From Spirodela intermedia (lineage: Eukaryota; Streptophyta; Magnoliopsida; Alismatales; Araceae), in assembly GCA_902729315.2 (NCBI GenBank), contig LR746271.1, positions 590,001 through 654,000 of the forward strand: a stretch of DNA of 64,000 nucleotides, read 5' to 3'. How positions within the stretch are numbered: the first letter of the stretch is position 1; the number at the start of each line of letters is the position of its first letter. A program made the position numbers and the translations under genes. The notes beneath the pieces were generated by a model. It was not told the DNA's origin, did not search any database, and saw only the letters and a program-made list of their open reading frames with translations. Below are positions 1 through 12,000 of the stretch, in pieces.

Positions 1-1363
1 AGAAGGAAACTTCTAACCTTCTAGAACGTCTTCCTTACGCTGCTTTCCACGAGTGCCGTTGAAATTCTGCGTCGGCTTGACAAGTCAGTACCACCTCACG
101 CCCTGCTTAAGTCCACGTTCTCATATATCAAATCGCCTCTCTCTCTCTCTCCCGCCGACGGGGAGGTGAATTTATTGTTTTGTCGCGTACGCTGTGTGAC
201 GGACGGGCTCTGTCCGCTCGAGTCGAAGCAGTTAGCACGCTTGTCTCGTCTCTTCTCACTGACCAGACAAAAAGCCCTCACCTGCTAGTAGACCGCGAGA
301 TAGATTCGGGGCCCACCCTAAGTTGACTGGAATCGAGGACAATTATATCCCTAATTTATTTATTTTTAAAGATTAATCCTTGAGATGGTCGGGCCATGTG
401 CAATTGACCCGGCACTGTCTCTATACCATGGGGTGGGGCCCATTGCTAGTCCTCTCTCTGGCCCAGGTCCAATAACAGATGCCCGTCTTATGTCACCTTC
501 TCTCCGCTAATCACAGAACCCTAATCTTGAAAAGGATGTCAGTAAGTGGCTGTCTCTCCGGCGAACCCTGCCCTTCTAGAAGACTCCTCACCCCTCCCGC
601 ACTACGCCGAAGAGAGAGAGAGAGGAAGGGACAAAGGAATAGAAATAATTCGAAGACGACGACAACAGGAAATTCATGTGGGGGGTGGGAAAGAGAGAGA
701 GGTGTCTTCCCCTACGTGGTCCGGCTACCAACCACCAACTACCACAGCCATCCGTTTCCGGGCATCTTCTTCCTCGCGTTCTTTTTATTCCTCTGGATTA
801 AATTACAGAACAGTACCATCGACACCACCCCCCGAAGTTGGTGGAGCGACCCCCGGGACCCTCTTCGCAGAGAGGAGACTCTCTCTCTCTCTCTCTCTCT
901 CTCTAGAAGAACCCAGTTTGCGATCACATGACGGAAATTTCTCGACATGTGGGGAATCTCCAGTGCGACTGGTTTTTTTCACACGAGCTTCGAGATTCCG
1001 TGAGGGGGTCGAGTGAGGGTATTGGCCGAGCAGCTGATAGGCATGCTGGAGCTTATGCTTACGGTGGCTGGCAGATTTCCGCGGCGGGGGGATGTGGCAA
1101 GTCGTCACCTTGGACGTCGCCGCTAGTGAAGTGACCCTCGATGGGAACCTTCCAACGAACCCTCCTATCTAGGGTTATCTCTCCGTTAAGATAATTCTAT
1201 GGTGAAACCCGAGTTCTGGTGGGAGAATGAAGAAGATGAGACAGACCACAGAACTTCGTGTCCTTCTGTCATGGCGGCGGAGTTGCAGCGGAAGGACTTC
1301 GCTCCTCTTTTCCTTCTTATTCTTCTTCCTCTACATGACGGCGGCTAGTTCAGTGGCTCTTCT
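1..1363. other. Intergenic, 3' flank of the MYB gene
   Basis: No coding region could be supported on either strand. The stretch holds an A/T-rich patch near 340-375, short GA runs near 610-690 and a (CT)n tract at about 880-903. The open frames here are short and low in complexity, made of Ser/Leu or Arg/Glu from the dinucleotide tracts. The last part is presumably the 3' untranslated region of the minus-strand MYB gene. Confidence 0.6.
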
Positions 1364-2267
1364 TCACCTCCCAATGGTGTGTGAGTTGGCCACAGTCTGG
1401 CAGACGCAGGTTTCGTCTCTGTGGAATCCGAGATGGTGGCGGAGGCACACCGCCGGCCTAAAGGGCTGGTGAACTTCCTCCGCCGCCGCCGCCGCCGCAG
1501 AGGCTGACGTCGCCATGGTGTCAGAGGCCTCGTTGGAAGAAGACGACTGGGCGGGGGCGGATGGGTAGAAAGGGAGCCTGATGGAGAGGTCGAGGTTGAC
1601 TTCCGGGTTGGTGGCACTGTTGCTCGCCTCCTCGGTCGTCTCCAAGATGGAAACTTGGGGCTTGGCGGCGCCGTCGATGGGCCGGTGAGTCTGAGGATCG
1701 AGGCCGCTGCTCAAGAGCTTGCGCTTGATGTGGGTGTTCCAGTAGTTCTTTATCTCATTGTCGGTCCTCCCCGGCAGGCGTCCGGCGATCAGAGACCACC
1801 TGAGCAGCCACAGTCAAAGAGGAGAAGAAGAAGATATCGCAGAGGATTAGACAGTGGAAAGCGCGCCGAATCTGTTCGAGGAAATGGCTGAGGAAAAGCT
1901 CCACCCACTTGTTTCCCAGCATTTCGTGGAGCTTGATGATGAGGTCGTCCTCTTCCTCGGTGAAGTTCCCCCGCTTGAGGTCCGGCCGGAGGTAGTTTAT
2001 CCACCGGAGCCGGCAGCTCTTCCCGCACCGGAGCAGCCCTGTGAGAGCGAGGACGCGGGCGAAATTGATGGGGTCGGAGAGCCCATCCGGTGGCGCAGAA
2101 GGAGAAGAAGAGGAAGAAGAAGAAGAAGCTCCACCTGCGGTTTTGGGGAGAGATCTCCAACTGCCCTCGCCGTGGGCCCTGATATATGCAATGAGGCGTT
2201 GGTCCTCCTCCTTCGTCCACGCGCCCTTGTTGGTGTGGGCCTTCTCGCAGCACGGAGAGCGCCCCAT
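1364..2267 (-). CDS. R2R3-MYB transcription factor, subgroup 4 (MYB4-like repressor)
   Basis: Nuclear DNA-binding protein of the class that represses phenylpropanoid and lignin genes. Three exons: 2267-2135, 2038-1909 and 1799-1364, giving 133, 130 and 436 nt. The first two are the usual R2R3-MYB exon sizes, with introns in phase 1 and phase 2, and the model closes at 232 aa. The start is the Met of [17 protein letters not shown]; an in-frame Met six codons upstream (2285) would break the 133-nt size. The R2 repeat spans about residues 14-62 and R3 about 67-113 ([31 protein letters not shown]). After R3 comes [13 protein letters not shown], the subgroup 4 C1-like motif, then an LxLxL-type EAR core (NLDLSIRL). 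A Cys-rich tail (CLRHHLGF...CVC) resembles the subgroup's zinc-finger-like end. The bHLH-contact signature in R3 is complete except for Met at one normally Leu position. The 5' leader carries a GA run. Repressor function is inferred from the EAR core and family. Confidence 0.93.
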
Positions 2268-3638
2268 TCCTCCGCCGCCGCCCAAACTCCGGCGGCCTCG
2301 CCGCTCCTGCCGGCTGCGGTCTTCGGAATTTGGGTTTCTGCCCCTTCCGGCCTGTTGCGGTTTATCCGGAAGTTCACTGAGATCGGACCGGCAATGGCGA
2401 TTTATACGCAGCGAGAGAGAGAAAGAGAGAGATAGGTTTGATAGGGCCTATTGACTCGATCCGCGATGGCCATTTGACCAGGTTGGTGAGTGGTTACAGA
2501 GAGGGAGGGCTGGATTTGGGTAGGTAGCTCTGCTTTTCTCGCCTCTCCCGTTTTCTCTCCCTCTCTCTCTCTTTACCCATCTCTCTCTATCCCTGTCCGT
2601 CTGTCCGTTTGTCCGTTTGTCCGTCTGTCTGTTTCTCTCTCTCTCACTCATCGGACCGGCTGTTCATCGTCGTCCAGTATCTCACAGCGAGCCCACCCTC
2701 CTCCTCCCCTACCCACCTTCCCTCCTGGGTTCTAGAAGCAGCACCGCCACTTAGGCAACGACGGGATCGGGTATCGAGGAGTTTAGTGTCACTCTCTCTC
2801 TCTCTCTCCCCCCCCTCTCCGGCGGCCGTCGTCTGTGTTTTCGGCTTCTGCTTTTCCGAGAAATCCGGAAAACCTTGTTTAGCTCACCAGCCGAACTCTT
2901 CGCCGTCATTAGGCAGAGAGAGATAGATAGCGAGAGAGAGAGAAGTAGAAGAAGAGGAGTGCATGAGGAGGGGGTAGGTGCGGAACTCACTCATTGCTGG
3001 AAGCATGTGCCCTCTCTCTCTCTCCTCTCCTTTCTTGGGGACGCAGCAGAAGGCGCCACGTGGCACAGATTCCTACCTTCTAGGCAGCTTCTTATCTGGT
3101 CCATTGGTCATTATTGGACCCCAGGGGTCCTCTGGTACCCGTCTTGTTATTATGGGACTGGATCGGAGCAAATACTTCAGGCCCATTAATATTTATCCTG
3201 TATGAAAATGGGCCAGTGTTTTTTGGGCCAAGCCCACATGGAGCGCATGGCAGAACCCTATGTCCTTTTCTAGGCAGCTTCCCACACGATTGGATTTCAG
3301 TAATGGGTCATTAGTGGGGCCCAATTAATATGACCCACTTGGGCCTAGTCTCGTTAGCCCGGGCTGGACCGAGAAAACACGCTGAGCCCATTACTCTATC
3401 TCCTCTATAAATGGGCCTGTTTTCGTTGGGCCGATGGGCCCAAATTCGGGGGACGTGCTGTGCTTGTAGACCTGCAGCGACCACTGAGTCAAAGAGAAGA
3501 AAACTGAATGACTACTGCGAGGTCTCTCTCTACTCAGACAGCGACATCATCTCAGCTTCACTGAGAGTCGGAGTGAGGACGGCGAAGCACCGGCAGGGGA
3601 GCTCTGGGGCTGGATTGGATCTCGTAGGTCCGGCCGCC
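2268..3638. promoter_or_regulatory. Divergent promoter region between the MYB and TMN1 genes
   Basis: The two genes are transcribed outward from this 1.37-kb interval. The MYB-proximal half is pyrimidine/purine simple sequence, with CT and GA runs around 2410-2440, 2550-2650, 2790-2815 and 2920-2945. The TMN1-proximal half (about 3160-3440) carries many GGCCCA/TGGGCC cores, the site II (TCP-binding) element common in promoters of broadly expressed plant genes. A TATAAA sits near 3405. No protein-coding gene is supported. Promoter activity is inferred from position and motifs only. Confidence 0.55.
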
Positions 3639-6600
3639 ATGCGTCCCACCACCCGATCCTCCCATCTCCTGACAATCCTACTTCCTCTTTGCTTCGCAGC
3701 GGTCTCCGCGTCCGAGTATCACAAGGTATGCGAGTTGGTCCTTGGGCTTCGGGGTTTCTTGGCTGTTCTCGTATCCCGTTTGCTCTCGAAGCCGCTTCAA
3801 GAGATCGTAAGACTTCATGCGGTATCCGCATTTGGAATTATCAATTTGTGTGCACTTCTGCTCAGATCTACGAAGTTGCCTGACCGTAGCTGCGAAATTT
3901 TGGGTTAGTTGCTGCCAAAGTCGTTTCGAGTTTGGCCGCCGTGAAGTAGCCACTGTGAATTAGTAGATAATCGTGGCTCACTAGGCAGAAGAACCTCTTT
4001 TCCCATGAGTTGGATTTCTCGCCGACAGGGTCTGCGCTGGTGGGCGTAGTCACTGACGACGAGTCTAGGTTCTCTATTTGCCGTTGTATCTTGTCGCTGT
4101 TTCCTCTGGCTTCTGTAAAAGGTTTTACTTCGCATGCTGCAGTGACGACTTATCGCCTTCCAATTTTAATAATCTTTAATTTTTCTGTCACTAGATTTAG
4201 TTCTGGAAGATGTTAATTCATGGACGCACACTTGGATCTTCATGTGCATTATATTTTGCACAAACCTTTGAGAAAGTTTTTCTTGGATGTTTGGGCAACT
4301 TATTTCGAAGATATTATGTGTGCTATTTGATTATTTTTTTATTTATCTATTAGCAGATTCAAACTAATCCTTCTTCGTGAATATTATCAGCGTTAATGCA
4401 TCTATATATATTCGCAATTTTTTTCTCCTCAATACTGTTTTTTTTTTTCTATACCTCGCCTAGTAAGTGGATGATTTTCTTGATTTGAGTTCATTTATTG
4501 CAGTACCAATTAGGTGATCCTGTGACACTGTGGGTGAACAAGGTTGGCCCATACGATAACCCGCAAGAAACGTATAACTACTACAGCCTTCCTTTCTGCC
4601 GGCAAGCTGGAATCGCTGCCCAGAGGTGGGGTGGGCTCGGGGAGGTTCTGGGTGGCAATGAACTTATCGACAGCCAGATTGAAATAAAATTTCGTAGTAT
4701 GTCGACCTGATTTTTATGGCCCTAGTTTTTTTGACTCACAAACCTTTTCAGTGAGACCGTAGTTGCCTAATATAACATTGGGAATCCAATTTCTGCTAAT
4801 ATTTATATGATATTTTTTTTCAGGAAATATTGATAAGGGTTTTGTTTGTTCCCTTGAACTTGATGATACAAAGGTGAAGCAATTCCAGGATGCAATCCAG
4901 AACTTATATTGGCTAGAATTATTTATTGGTATAGTTGATGTCTATGATTCAGCTATGTTGGCTCTTTGAGAATCAGCACGGAACTCAGCTTCTATTTCTC
5001 TATCGTTTTTGCGTCCTTTTCTTCTTCACCTATAACTGTTTTCTTTCTTTTGTTATGGTGGCCTGCATGGTTTCCCTGACCCAGATGACTTGCCTTTATG
5101 TGGTATGAGATGTCATCCATTTGCTTCTAGTTTGATTTTGCTATTTTTTTGTGGTCCGGGCCCTGTTTCGCCCCTTTCATTTTCATGTGGACCACACCAC
5201 CTAAAATCCGAATTTTTTTGCTAGGGTTCGTTGGGGAGGCGCGATTTCATAAAAACAATGAAGATAAGTATTATCTATTCACTCACAAGGACATTGTTGT
5301 AAAATACAATGGCGATCAGGTTCGGTGTTTGCAATTTTTAGAATTAACTTTGGACTGATGTTTTCTTATTTTTTGTGTGATTTTGTGATCAATGTCTTAA
5401 TATCCTTCTTTGATTTCAGATTATTCATGTGAATCTCACTCAAGATGGTGCAAAACCTTTGGAAGTCGGTAGAACACTAGACATGACGTATTCTGTCAAG
5501 TGGGTAAAGACGAACATAACATTTGCAAAGCGCTTTGATGTTTACCTGGACTACCCTTTTTTTGAGCACCAGGTAATGATCTTAGTGGTTTAAATGCCAA
5601 TGCTGTTGTGCGGTTTTTTCCAGGAACCCATGTGTTTGCTTTGCACTTTTCTTGCTATAACTTCTCAATTATAGGGGACAGACTGATGACTCAGTAGTAT
5701 TAAGAGAATGATTCTAGTTCTGGATTGCAGTGGTTGGATTGGTTTGATGCTAAGACCACATATGATTCATTTATTTTTCATAATTTTGTTGTGTCGGTTC
5801 ATCTTAAAGTCTATTTTAACTCTCGTTGTTTTAAAAAATCCATCCCATGGGCAGATCCACTGGTTCTCCATTTTCAATTCCTTTATGATGGTTCTCTTTC
5901 TCACTGGCTTGGTGTCAATGATATTGATGCGAACCCTGAGAAATGACTATGCAAAGTATGCTCGTGAAGACGATGATCTTGAGACCAGCCTGGTGATCAT
6001 CTCAACATCTTCTCTTCTACTAAAAACCAAGATGTATCCTGCTACGCTCCTAGTTGAGTTACGCTTTTACCTGTTTTCCGCTCTTCAGGAGAGGGATGTG
6101 AGTGAAGAGTCTGGATGGAAGCTCATACACGGGGATGTCTTCCGGCCTCCACAGAATTTGGCTCTTCTTTCCGCTGTCGTCGGCACAGGCGCTCAGCTTA
6201 CCATGCTCGTTCTCCTTGTCATTCTGCTGGCCATCATCGGGATGCTATATGTTGGGTATGTCGATCACCTGGTTTTCTACTCCTACCTGCATTCAATCCT
6301 TCCCCTTGTTCGTTCAATCTTCCTATTGTCTGTCCTGTTACTCATATTAGATGTTGAATGGTAGATTCTCTCATTCACATTAGATTACGCCCATAGAAGA
6401 AAGAATGTAATACAAATGTGGCAAGTAATGCATTTTTCACTCAGATTAGATGCAACTCACAGAAGACCACGAGATAAGATGTCAAGTGATTTATTCTTTT
6501 ATTCATCTCATTCATGATATTAACACATTTTTCCAAACACTTGATGTTCTAATTTTCATCGGCGGAGGTTCTTGGTAGCTCTACTTGACCACAAAATATA

Positions 6601-7720
6601 TATGATGCACACCAATCATGCACTGATGGGTCTCACGCCATTTTGTGCGGCTCTCAGCCGAGGAGCGATCATCACGGCCTTCATCGTCTGCTACGCCCTC
6701 ACTTCATTCATCTCGGGGTACGTCAGCGGCGGGCTGCATTCACGGAACGGCGGTATGCACCTCGCTGCGCGCGGCTCTCCGTTCTCTGTCCTTGTTCTTG
6801 CACTCTACGAGCTTCTCTTCCTCCCCCCCCCCCCTTCAGGAACGAACTGGATCAGGACGATGGCCCTGACGGCCTCGCTCTTCCCTTTCACGTGCTTCGG
6901 CATCGGATTCGTCCTGAACACCATCGCCATCTTCTACGGGTCCCTCGCTGCCATTCCCTTCGGAACGATGGTGGTGGTGTTCGTCATCTGGGCTTTCGTC
7001 TCCTTCCCGCTGGCGCTCCTCGGCACCGTCGTGGGCAGAAACTGGAGCGGCGCGCCGAGCAACCCCTGCCGCGTGAAGGCCATCCCCCGGCCCATCCCCC
7101 TGAAGAAATGGTACCTCGCTCCCTCGGTGATCTCCCTCATGGGCGGCCTCCTCCCCTTCGGCAGCATCTTCATCGAGATGTACTTCGTCTTCTACTCCTT
7201 CTGGAACTACAAGGTGCCCGCTTCAGAAACCATATGAAATAATATGCATGTGCAGTGGGCGTGGTGAGGGTGATGCTAGTTATGATGTTTCAGGTGTATT
7301 ATGTGTATGGGTTCATGCTGCTGGTCTTCCTCATCCTCGTCATCGTCACCATCTGTGTGACAATCGTGGGCACTTACTTCCTGCTGAACGCCGAGAACTA
7401 CAACTGGCAGTGGACCTCCTTCTTCTCCGCCGCCTCCACGGCCATCTACGTCTTCCTCTACTCCATCTACTACTACCAAGTGAAGACCAAGATGTCCGGC
7501 CTCTTCCAGATCAGCTTCTACTTCGGCTACACCCTGATGCTCTGCCTCGGCCTGGGAATCCTCTGCGGTGAGTTACCATTAATGGGCGCCGTCCTCTCTC
7601 TCTCTCTCTCTCTCTAAAATAGACCTGATCGAAGATACCTTCCATGGCTCAGGTGCTGTGGGCTATCTGGGTTCTTCCCTGTTCGTCAGGAGAATCTACA
7701 GGAACATCAAGTGTGACTAG
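3639..7720 (+). CDS. TMN1: Transmembrane nine superfamily protein (EMP70/nonaspanin, TMN1-like)
   Basis: Multispanning Golgi/endosome protein of the TM9SF family, implicated in cargo sorting. Twelve exons: 3639-3725, 4504-4696, 4824-4928, 5085-5102, 5225-5319, 5420-5572, 5855-5992, 6089-6255, 6658-6752, 6840-7213, 7294-7567 and 7653-7720. They splice to 588 aa, close to the length I recall for Arabidopsis TMN1. A signal peptide (about residues 1-27) precedes a lumenal domain with [14 protein letters not shown] and [13 protein letters not shown]. Nine hydrophobic segments follow, including the [12 protein letters not shown] and [13 protein letters not shown] stretches. The C-terminus is NIKCD, matching the KxD/E-type COPI/Golgi-retention signal known for this family. 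Exon 4 is only 18 nt, and splicing around it gives Cys134 where relatives have Trp in DLPLWGFVGE. Exon 7 has a small change (DDLETSL before [10 protein letters not shown]). Intron 11 contains a (CT)n run. Confidence 0.93.
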
Positions 7721-9051
7721 GCGTTGACCATAGGGGGACTATGCCCTTTTTTCTTTCCCCGGACGCAGTAGAAACCCTGCTGACTTAGGCCTACTTAGGA
7801 CATCTATCTATCTATTTATCTGATGTCGGTTCTGCCGACGGCCTCTGAATCCTGATCCAGCACGGCTGTTCTCCTGTCTCACCCACCAGCGACCTCATAA
7901 AAATCGAGTTCTTTTGGATACTGTTAGACAGCTTGTCTCTCTCTTTCTCTGTGACAAGGGCCGGCGGGTGACGCGGGAGTGCAGTGGATCTCTCGCTGAA
8001 AAAGCTACCGACAAGCGTCTCATCGGACCCGTGAACAGGTCCACTGCGCCACCAACAACTCACTGACGCGGTTGAAGCTGACGTTTTCTATTCCCATTCA
8101 GTGGGGGATTAATGCCACTTAATATTAACCTAATAATAGTAATTCGGCCAAACCAGGCAAGTCCAAGAACGTGTCAGAGGATTTCTTCTTTTTTTTGGAA
8201 GAATACTTTAGAGGGACGCAACAATAAGCGAGCGGATGATGGTCGACAACAGCGGAAAAGCAATAACTTTGATATATGAGTTTATATTACAAATGAAAGA
8301 ATTTTAGAGGGACCAAAGTCCAAAAAACCCCCCCAAATACGTTGGGGTGTGGTGGAAATTCTTGGGCCTCTTTGGATTCCCCTCTCTTTTAGCGCGTGCC
8401 GCGCCCTCTGGGGCCCACAGAGTCCTCTTCCACCGCCTGATCAAGCTCAGTTCCAAAGATCTACGTCCCCTCTGGCTTCCTCCACCCACCGACCCCAGAG
8501 GCACCCATCAATCACTCTTTCTCTCTCTCTCATGATGCGCCAGGCCAACCTCCGGGCCAACGACTGATGGCCCGGAGAGTGGATTGAAAACACCTTTACC
8601 TCGCTGTCCCTCCCCCACCGCTTCCCAAAAGGGTCGTGGAAGCTCCGCCCTTCAGCTCGCTCGATGAAGTGCCTGAACCGGCAGGTAGATGCCTGTCTAG
8701 GGTTTAACCCGAACCAGAAGGGGAAATTCTCGCAGGAGGAGGAGGAGCCTGTGGGCTGTGTAAAACTGCGGGCTTTACGGCCCGCGGACCCGGCCCTCCT
8801 GGTCTCGGACGATAAAAAATTCAACAAGATGTGAGGCGGAGACACATGGTCATACAAGACGTCACTCTCCGTCCTCCCACCGCCAGCGCCTCCTCCCCAC
8901 ATGGTCCTCTTTTAACCCACCGCCCTCCACCTTCCCGAGATCTCTTCTTTCCTCTCCGGTGATGCTCCTCCGCCTTTCCGCCACCGTCTCCGTCGCTCTG
9001 CTTGGCCGCCGGTGAATCTTGAAGATTTGTGTAGATCGGAGGTGGGGAAAG
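7721..9051. other. Intergenic, TMN1 3' flank and MCTP upstream region
   Basis: Nothing coding is supported. It holds the TMN1 3' untranslated region, short CT runs near 7936 and 8516, and GC-rich sequence immediately upstream of the MCTP start. A long minus-strand open frame entering from 10317 down to 8821 is a codon-bias shadow of the MCTP gene. Confidence 0.6.
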
Positions 9052-12000
9052 ATGAAATTGGCGGTGGAGGTTTTGGACGCGTGCGATCTGATCCCCAAGG
9101 ATGGGCAGGGATCGGCGAGCGCGTACGTGGAGGTGGAGTTCGAGGGGCAGCGCCACCGGACCCAGACGAAGGTCAAGGACCTCAACCCCACCTGGAACGA
9201 GACGCTGGTTTTCAACGTCGCCGACCCAACGGAGCTCCCCAACCGCACCATCGAGGTGACCGTCTACAACGACGGCGGCGCCGGCAGGAAATTTCTCGGC
9301 CGGGTTCGCATCTCGGGGACCTCCATCGCACCGTCCGCCGAGGACGCCGCCGCCAGCCGGTGCCCCCTCGACAAGCGTGGGATCTTCTCCCACATCCGCG
9401 GGGATATCGCCCTGCGCATCTACGCCCTCCCCGATCCCCTCTCTCCTCCCCTCCCCTTCCTCGATCCCTCCCTCCCCGTCGCCTCCGGCGGCAGCGGCGC
9501 CGCCGACAAGAAGGGAGACGCCCCCGCCGCCGTAGACGGGAAGAAGGATGAGGAGAAGAAGAAGGATGATTCGAAGGCGACGACTGCGGAGAAGAAGCCC
9601 GCCGACGGCAACGCGCGGTCGTTCTACTCGATGCCCCCCGGCGGCGGGGGGGTGAGGTTCGAGCTTGGGCAGATGAAGGCGACGGTGGCAGCGGCGGCGA
9701 TGAGCCCGGCGGAGACCACAGTGGTAGCGGATAGGCGGGCCGACTACTCGCGCGCAGGGCCGATGGCGGTGCCGCGGTTGATGCAGGTGCCGGGGTTCGG
9801 GCTGGTGGAGACGAAACCCTCGGTGGCGGCGCGGCGGGGCCGCCGCGGCGGCGGCGGCGGCAGCAGCGGCGACCGGATCTCCAGCACCTTCGACCTGGTG
9901 GAGCAGATGCACTACCTGTACGTGAGCGTGGTGAAGGCGAGGAACCTGCCGACGGGGGACCCCTACGTGGAGGTGAAGCTGGGGAACTACCGGGGGTTGA
10001 CCAAGCACCGGGAGAAGACCCAAAGCCCGTCGTGGGGGCAGGTCTTCGCCTTCTCCAAGGAGCGGCTGCAGAGCAACACCCTGGAGGTGTCGGTCAAGGA
10101 CAAGGACCTCATCAAGGACGACCTCCTGGGGCGCGTGATCTTCGACATCTCGGAGGTCCCCCAGCGCGTGCCGCCGGAGAGCCCGCTGGCGCCAGAGTGG
10201 TACCACCTGCAGAACCAGAAGGGGGAGAAGCTCGAGAAGGGGGAGGTCATGCTGGCCGTGTGGATCGGCACTCAGGCTGACGAGGCTTTTCCCGACGCGT
10301 GGCACTCGGACGCCCACTCAGTCAATGCCGAGGGGATGGTCAGCACCCGCTCCAAGGTATACTTCTCCCCGCGGCTCTGCTATCTGAGGGTGCACATCAT
10401 CCAGGCCCAGGACCTCGTCCCTGCCGACAAGAGCCGCCCGCCGGAGCCCTACCTGAAGCTGCAGCTGGGGAACCAGTTCCGCCGCACCCGCCCCTCGCCG
10501 GCGCGCTCCGTCAACGCCACCTGGAACGAGGAGCACATGTTCGTCGCCGCCGAGCCCTTCGACGAGCCGCTGATGATCACCGTGGAAGACCGGCTCCCCG
10601 GCGGCAAGGAGGAGAGCATCGGGAAGCTGGTGGTGCCGGTGGAGCTCGCCCAGAAGCGGTTCGACAACAAGGTCGTCGAGCCCAAGTGGTTCAGCCTCGA
10701 CAAGCCCTCCGGCGGCGAGGGGGAGAAGGACGAAAGCAAGTTCGCCAGCAAGCTCCTGCTCCGGCTGTGCCTGGACATGGGGTACCATGTGCTGGACGAG
10801 TCGACCCACTACAGCAGCGACTTCCGGCCGTACAACCGGAACCTGTGGAAGCACTCCGTGGGGGTCCTGGAGCTGGGCATTATCGACGCTCGCAACCTCG
10901 CGCCCATGAAGGCCAAGAACGGAAGCAGCAGCACCACCGACGCCTACTGCGTCGCCAAGTACGGGCCCAAGTGGGTCCGCACCCGCACCCTACTGGACAC
11001 AGTGACGCCGCGCTGGAACGAGCAGTACACGTGGGAGGTCTACGATCCCTGCACCGTCATCACCGTGGGGGTATTCGACAACTGCCACGTCGACGGCGGC
11101 AAGGACGGCAAGGACGGCAAGGAGGGCGACGACCAGCGCATCGGGAAAGTCCGTATCCGGCTGTCCACCCTGGAGGCGAACCGGGTGTACACCCACTACC
11201 ACCCGCTGCTGGTGCTGCAGCCGTCGGGCCTCAAGAAGGCCGGCGAGCTCCACCTGGCCATCCGCTTCACCTGCACGGCGTGGGTCAACATGGTGGCGCT
11301 CTACGCGCGGCCCCCGCTGCCAAAGATGCACTACGTGCTGCCCATGCCGGTGGTGCAGCTGGACCACCTGCGCCACCAAGCGATGCAGATCGTCGCCTCC
11401 CGCCTGGCCCGTGCCGAGCCGCCGCTGCGCAAGGAGGCGGTGCAGTACATGCTCGACGTGGACTCCCACATGTTCAGCCTCCGCCGGAGCAAGGCCAACT
11501 TCCACCGCGTGGTGTCCCTCCTCTCTGGTGCCATGAACGTCGCCCGGTGGTTCGGGGGGATCTGCAGCTGGAAGAACCCGGCCACCACCATCCTCGTCCA
11601 TGTCCTCTTCACCGTCCTGGTCTGCTACCCGGAGCTGATCCTCTCCACCGTCTTCCTGTACCTGTTCCTCATCGGGCTGTGGAACTACCGGTCGCGGCCG
11701 CGGACGCCGCCGCACATGGACACTGTGCTGTCCTGCGCGGACCGCACCAACTCGGAGGAGCTGGACGAGGAGTTCGACAGCTTCCCGTCGGCGCGGGCAC
11801 CGGAACTGGTGCGGCAGCGGTACGACCGGCTGAGGAGCGTGGCGGGGAGGGTGCAGACGGTGGTAGGGGACCTGGCGACGCAGGGGGAGAGGGCGCTCGC
11901 GATACTCAGCTGGAGGGATCCGCGCGCCACCGCCATCGCCATCATCCTCTCGCTCTTCCTGGCGCTGTTCCTGTACGTGACGCCATTCCAGGTGGTCGTC

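Noticed and set aside
1854..2454. Plus-strand frames over the MYB gene
   Set aside because: They are antisense to MYB exons and introns and end in RERERER from a GA repeat.
8821..10317. 498-codon open frame on the minus strand
   Set aside because: It overlaps the MCTP coding strand, is Arg/Leu/Pro/Gly-biased and has no family match. Antisense frames stay open by chance in very GC-rich codons.
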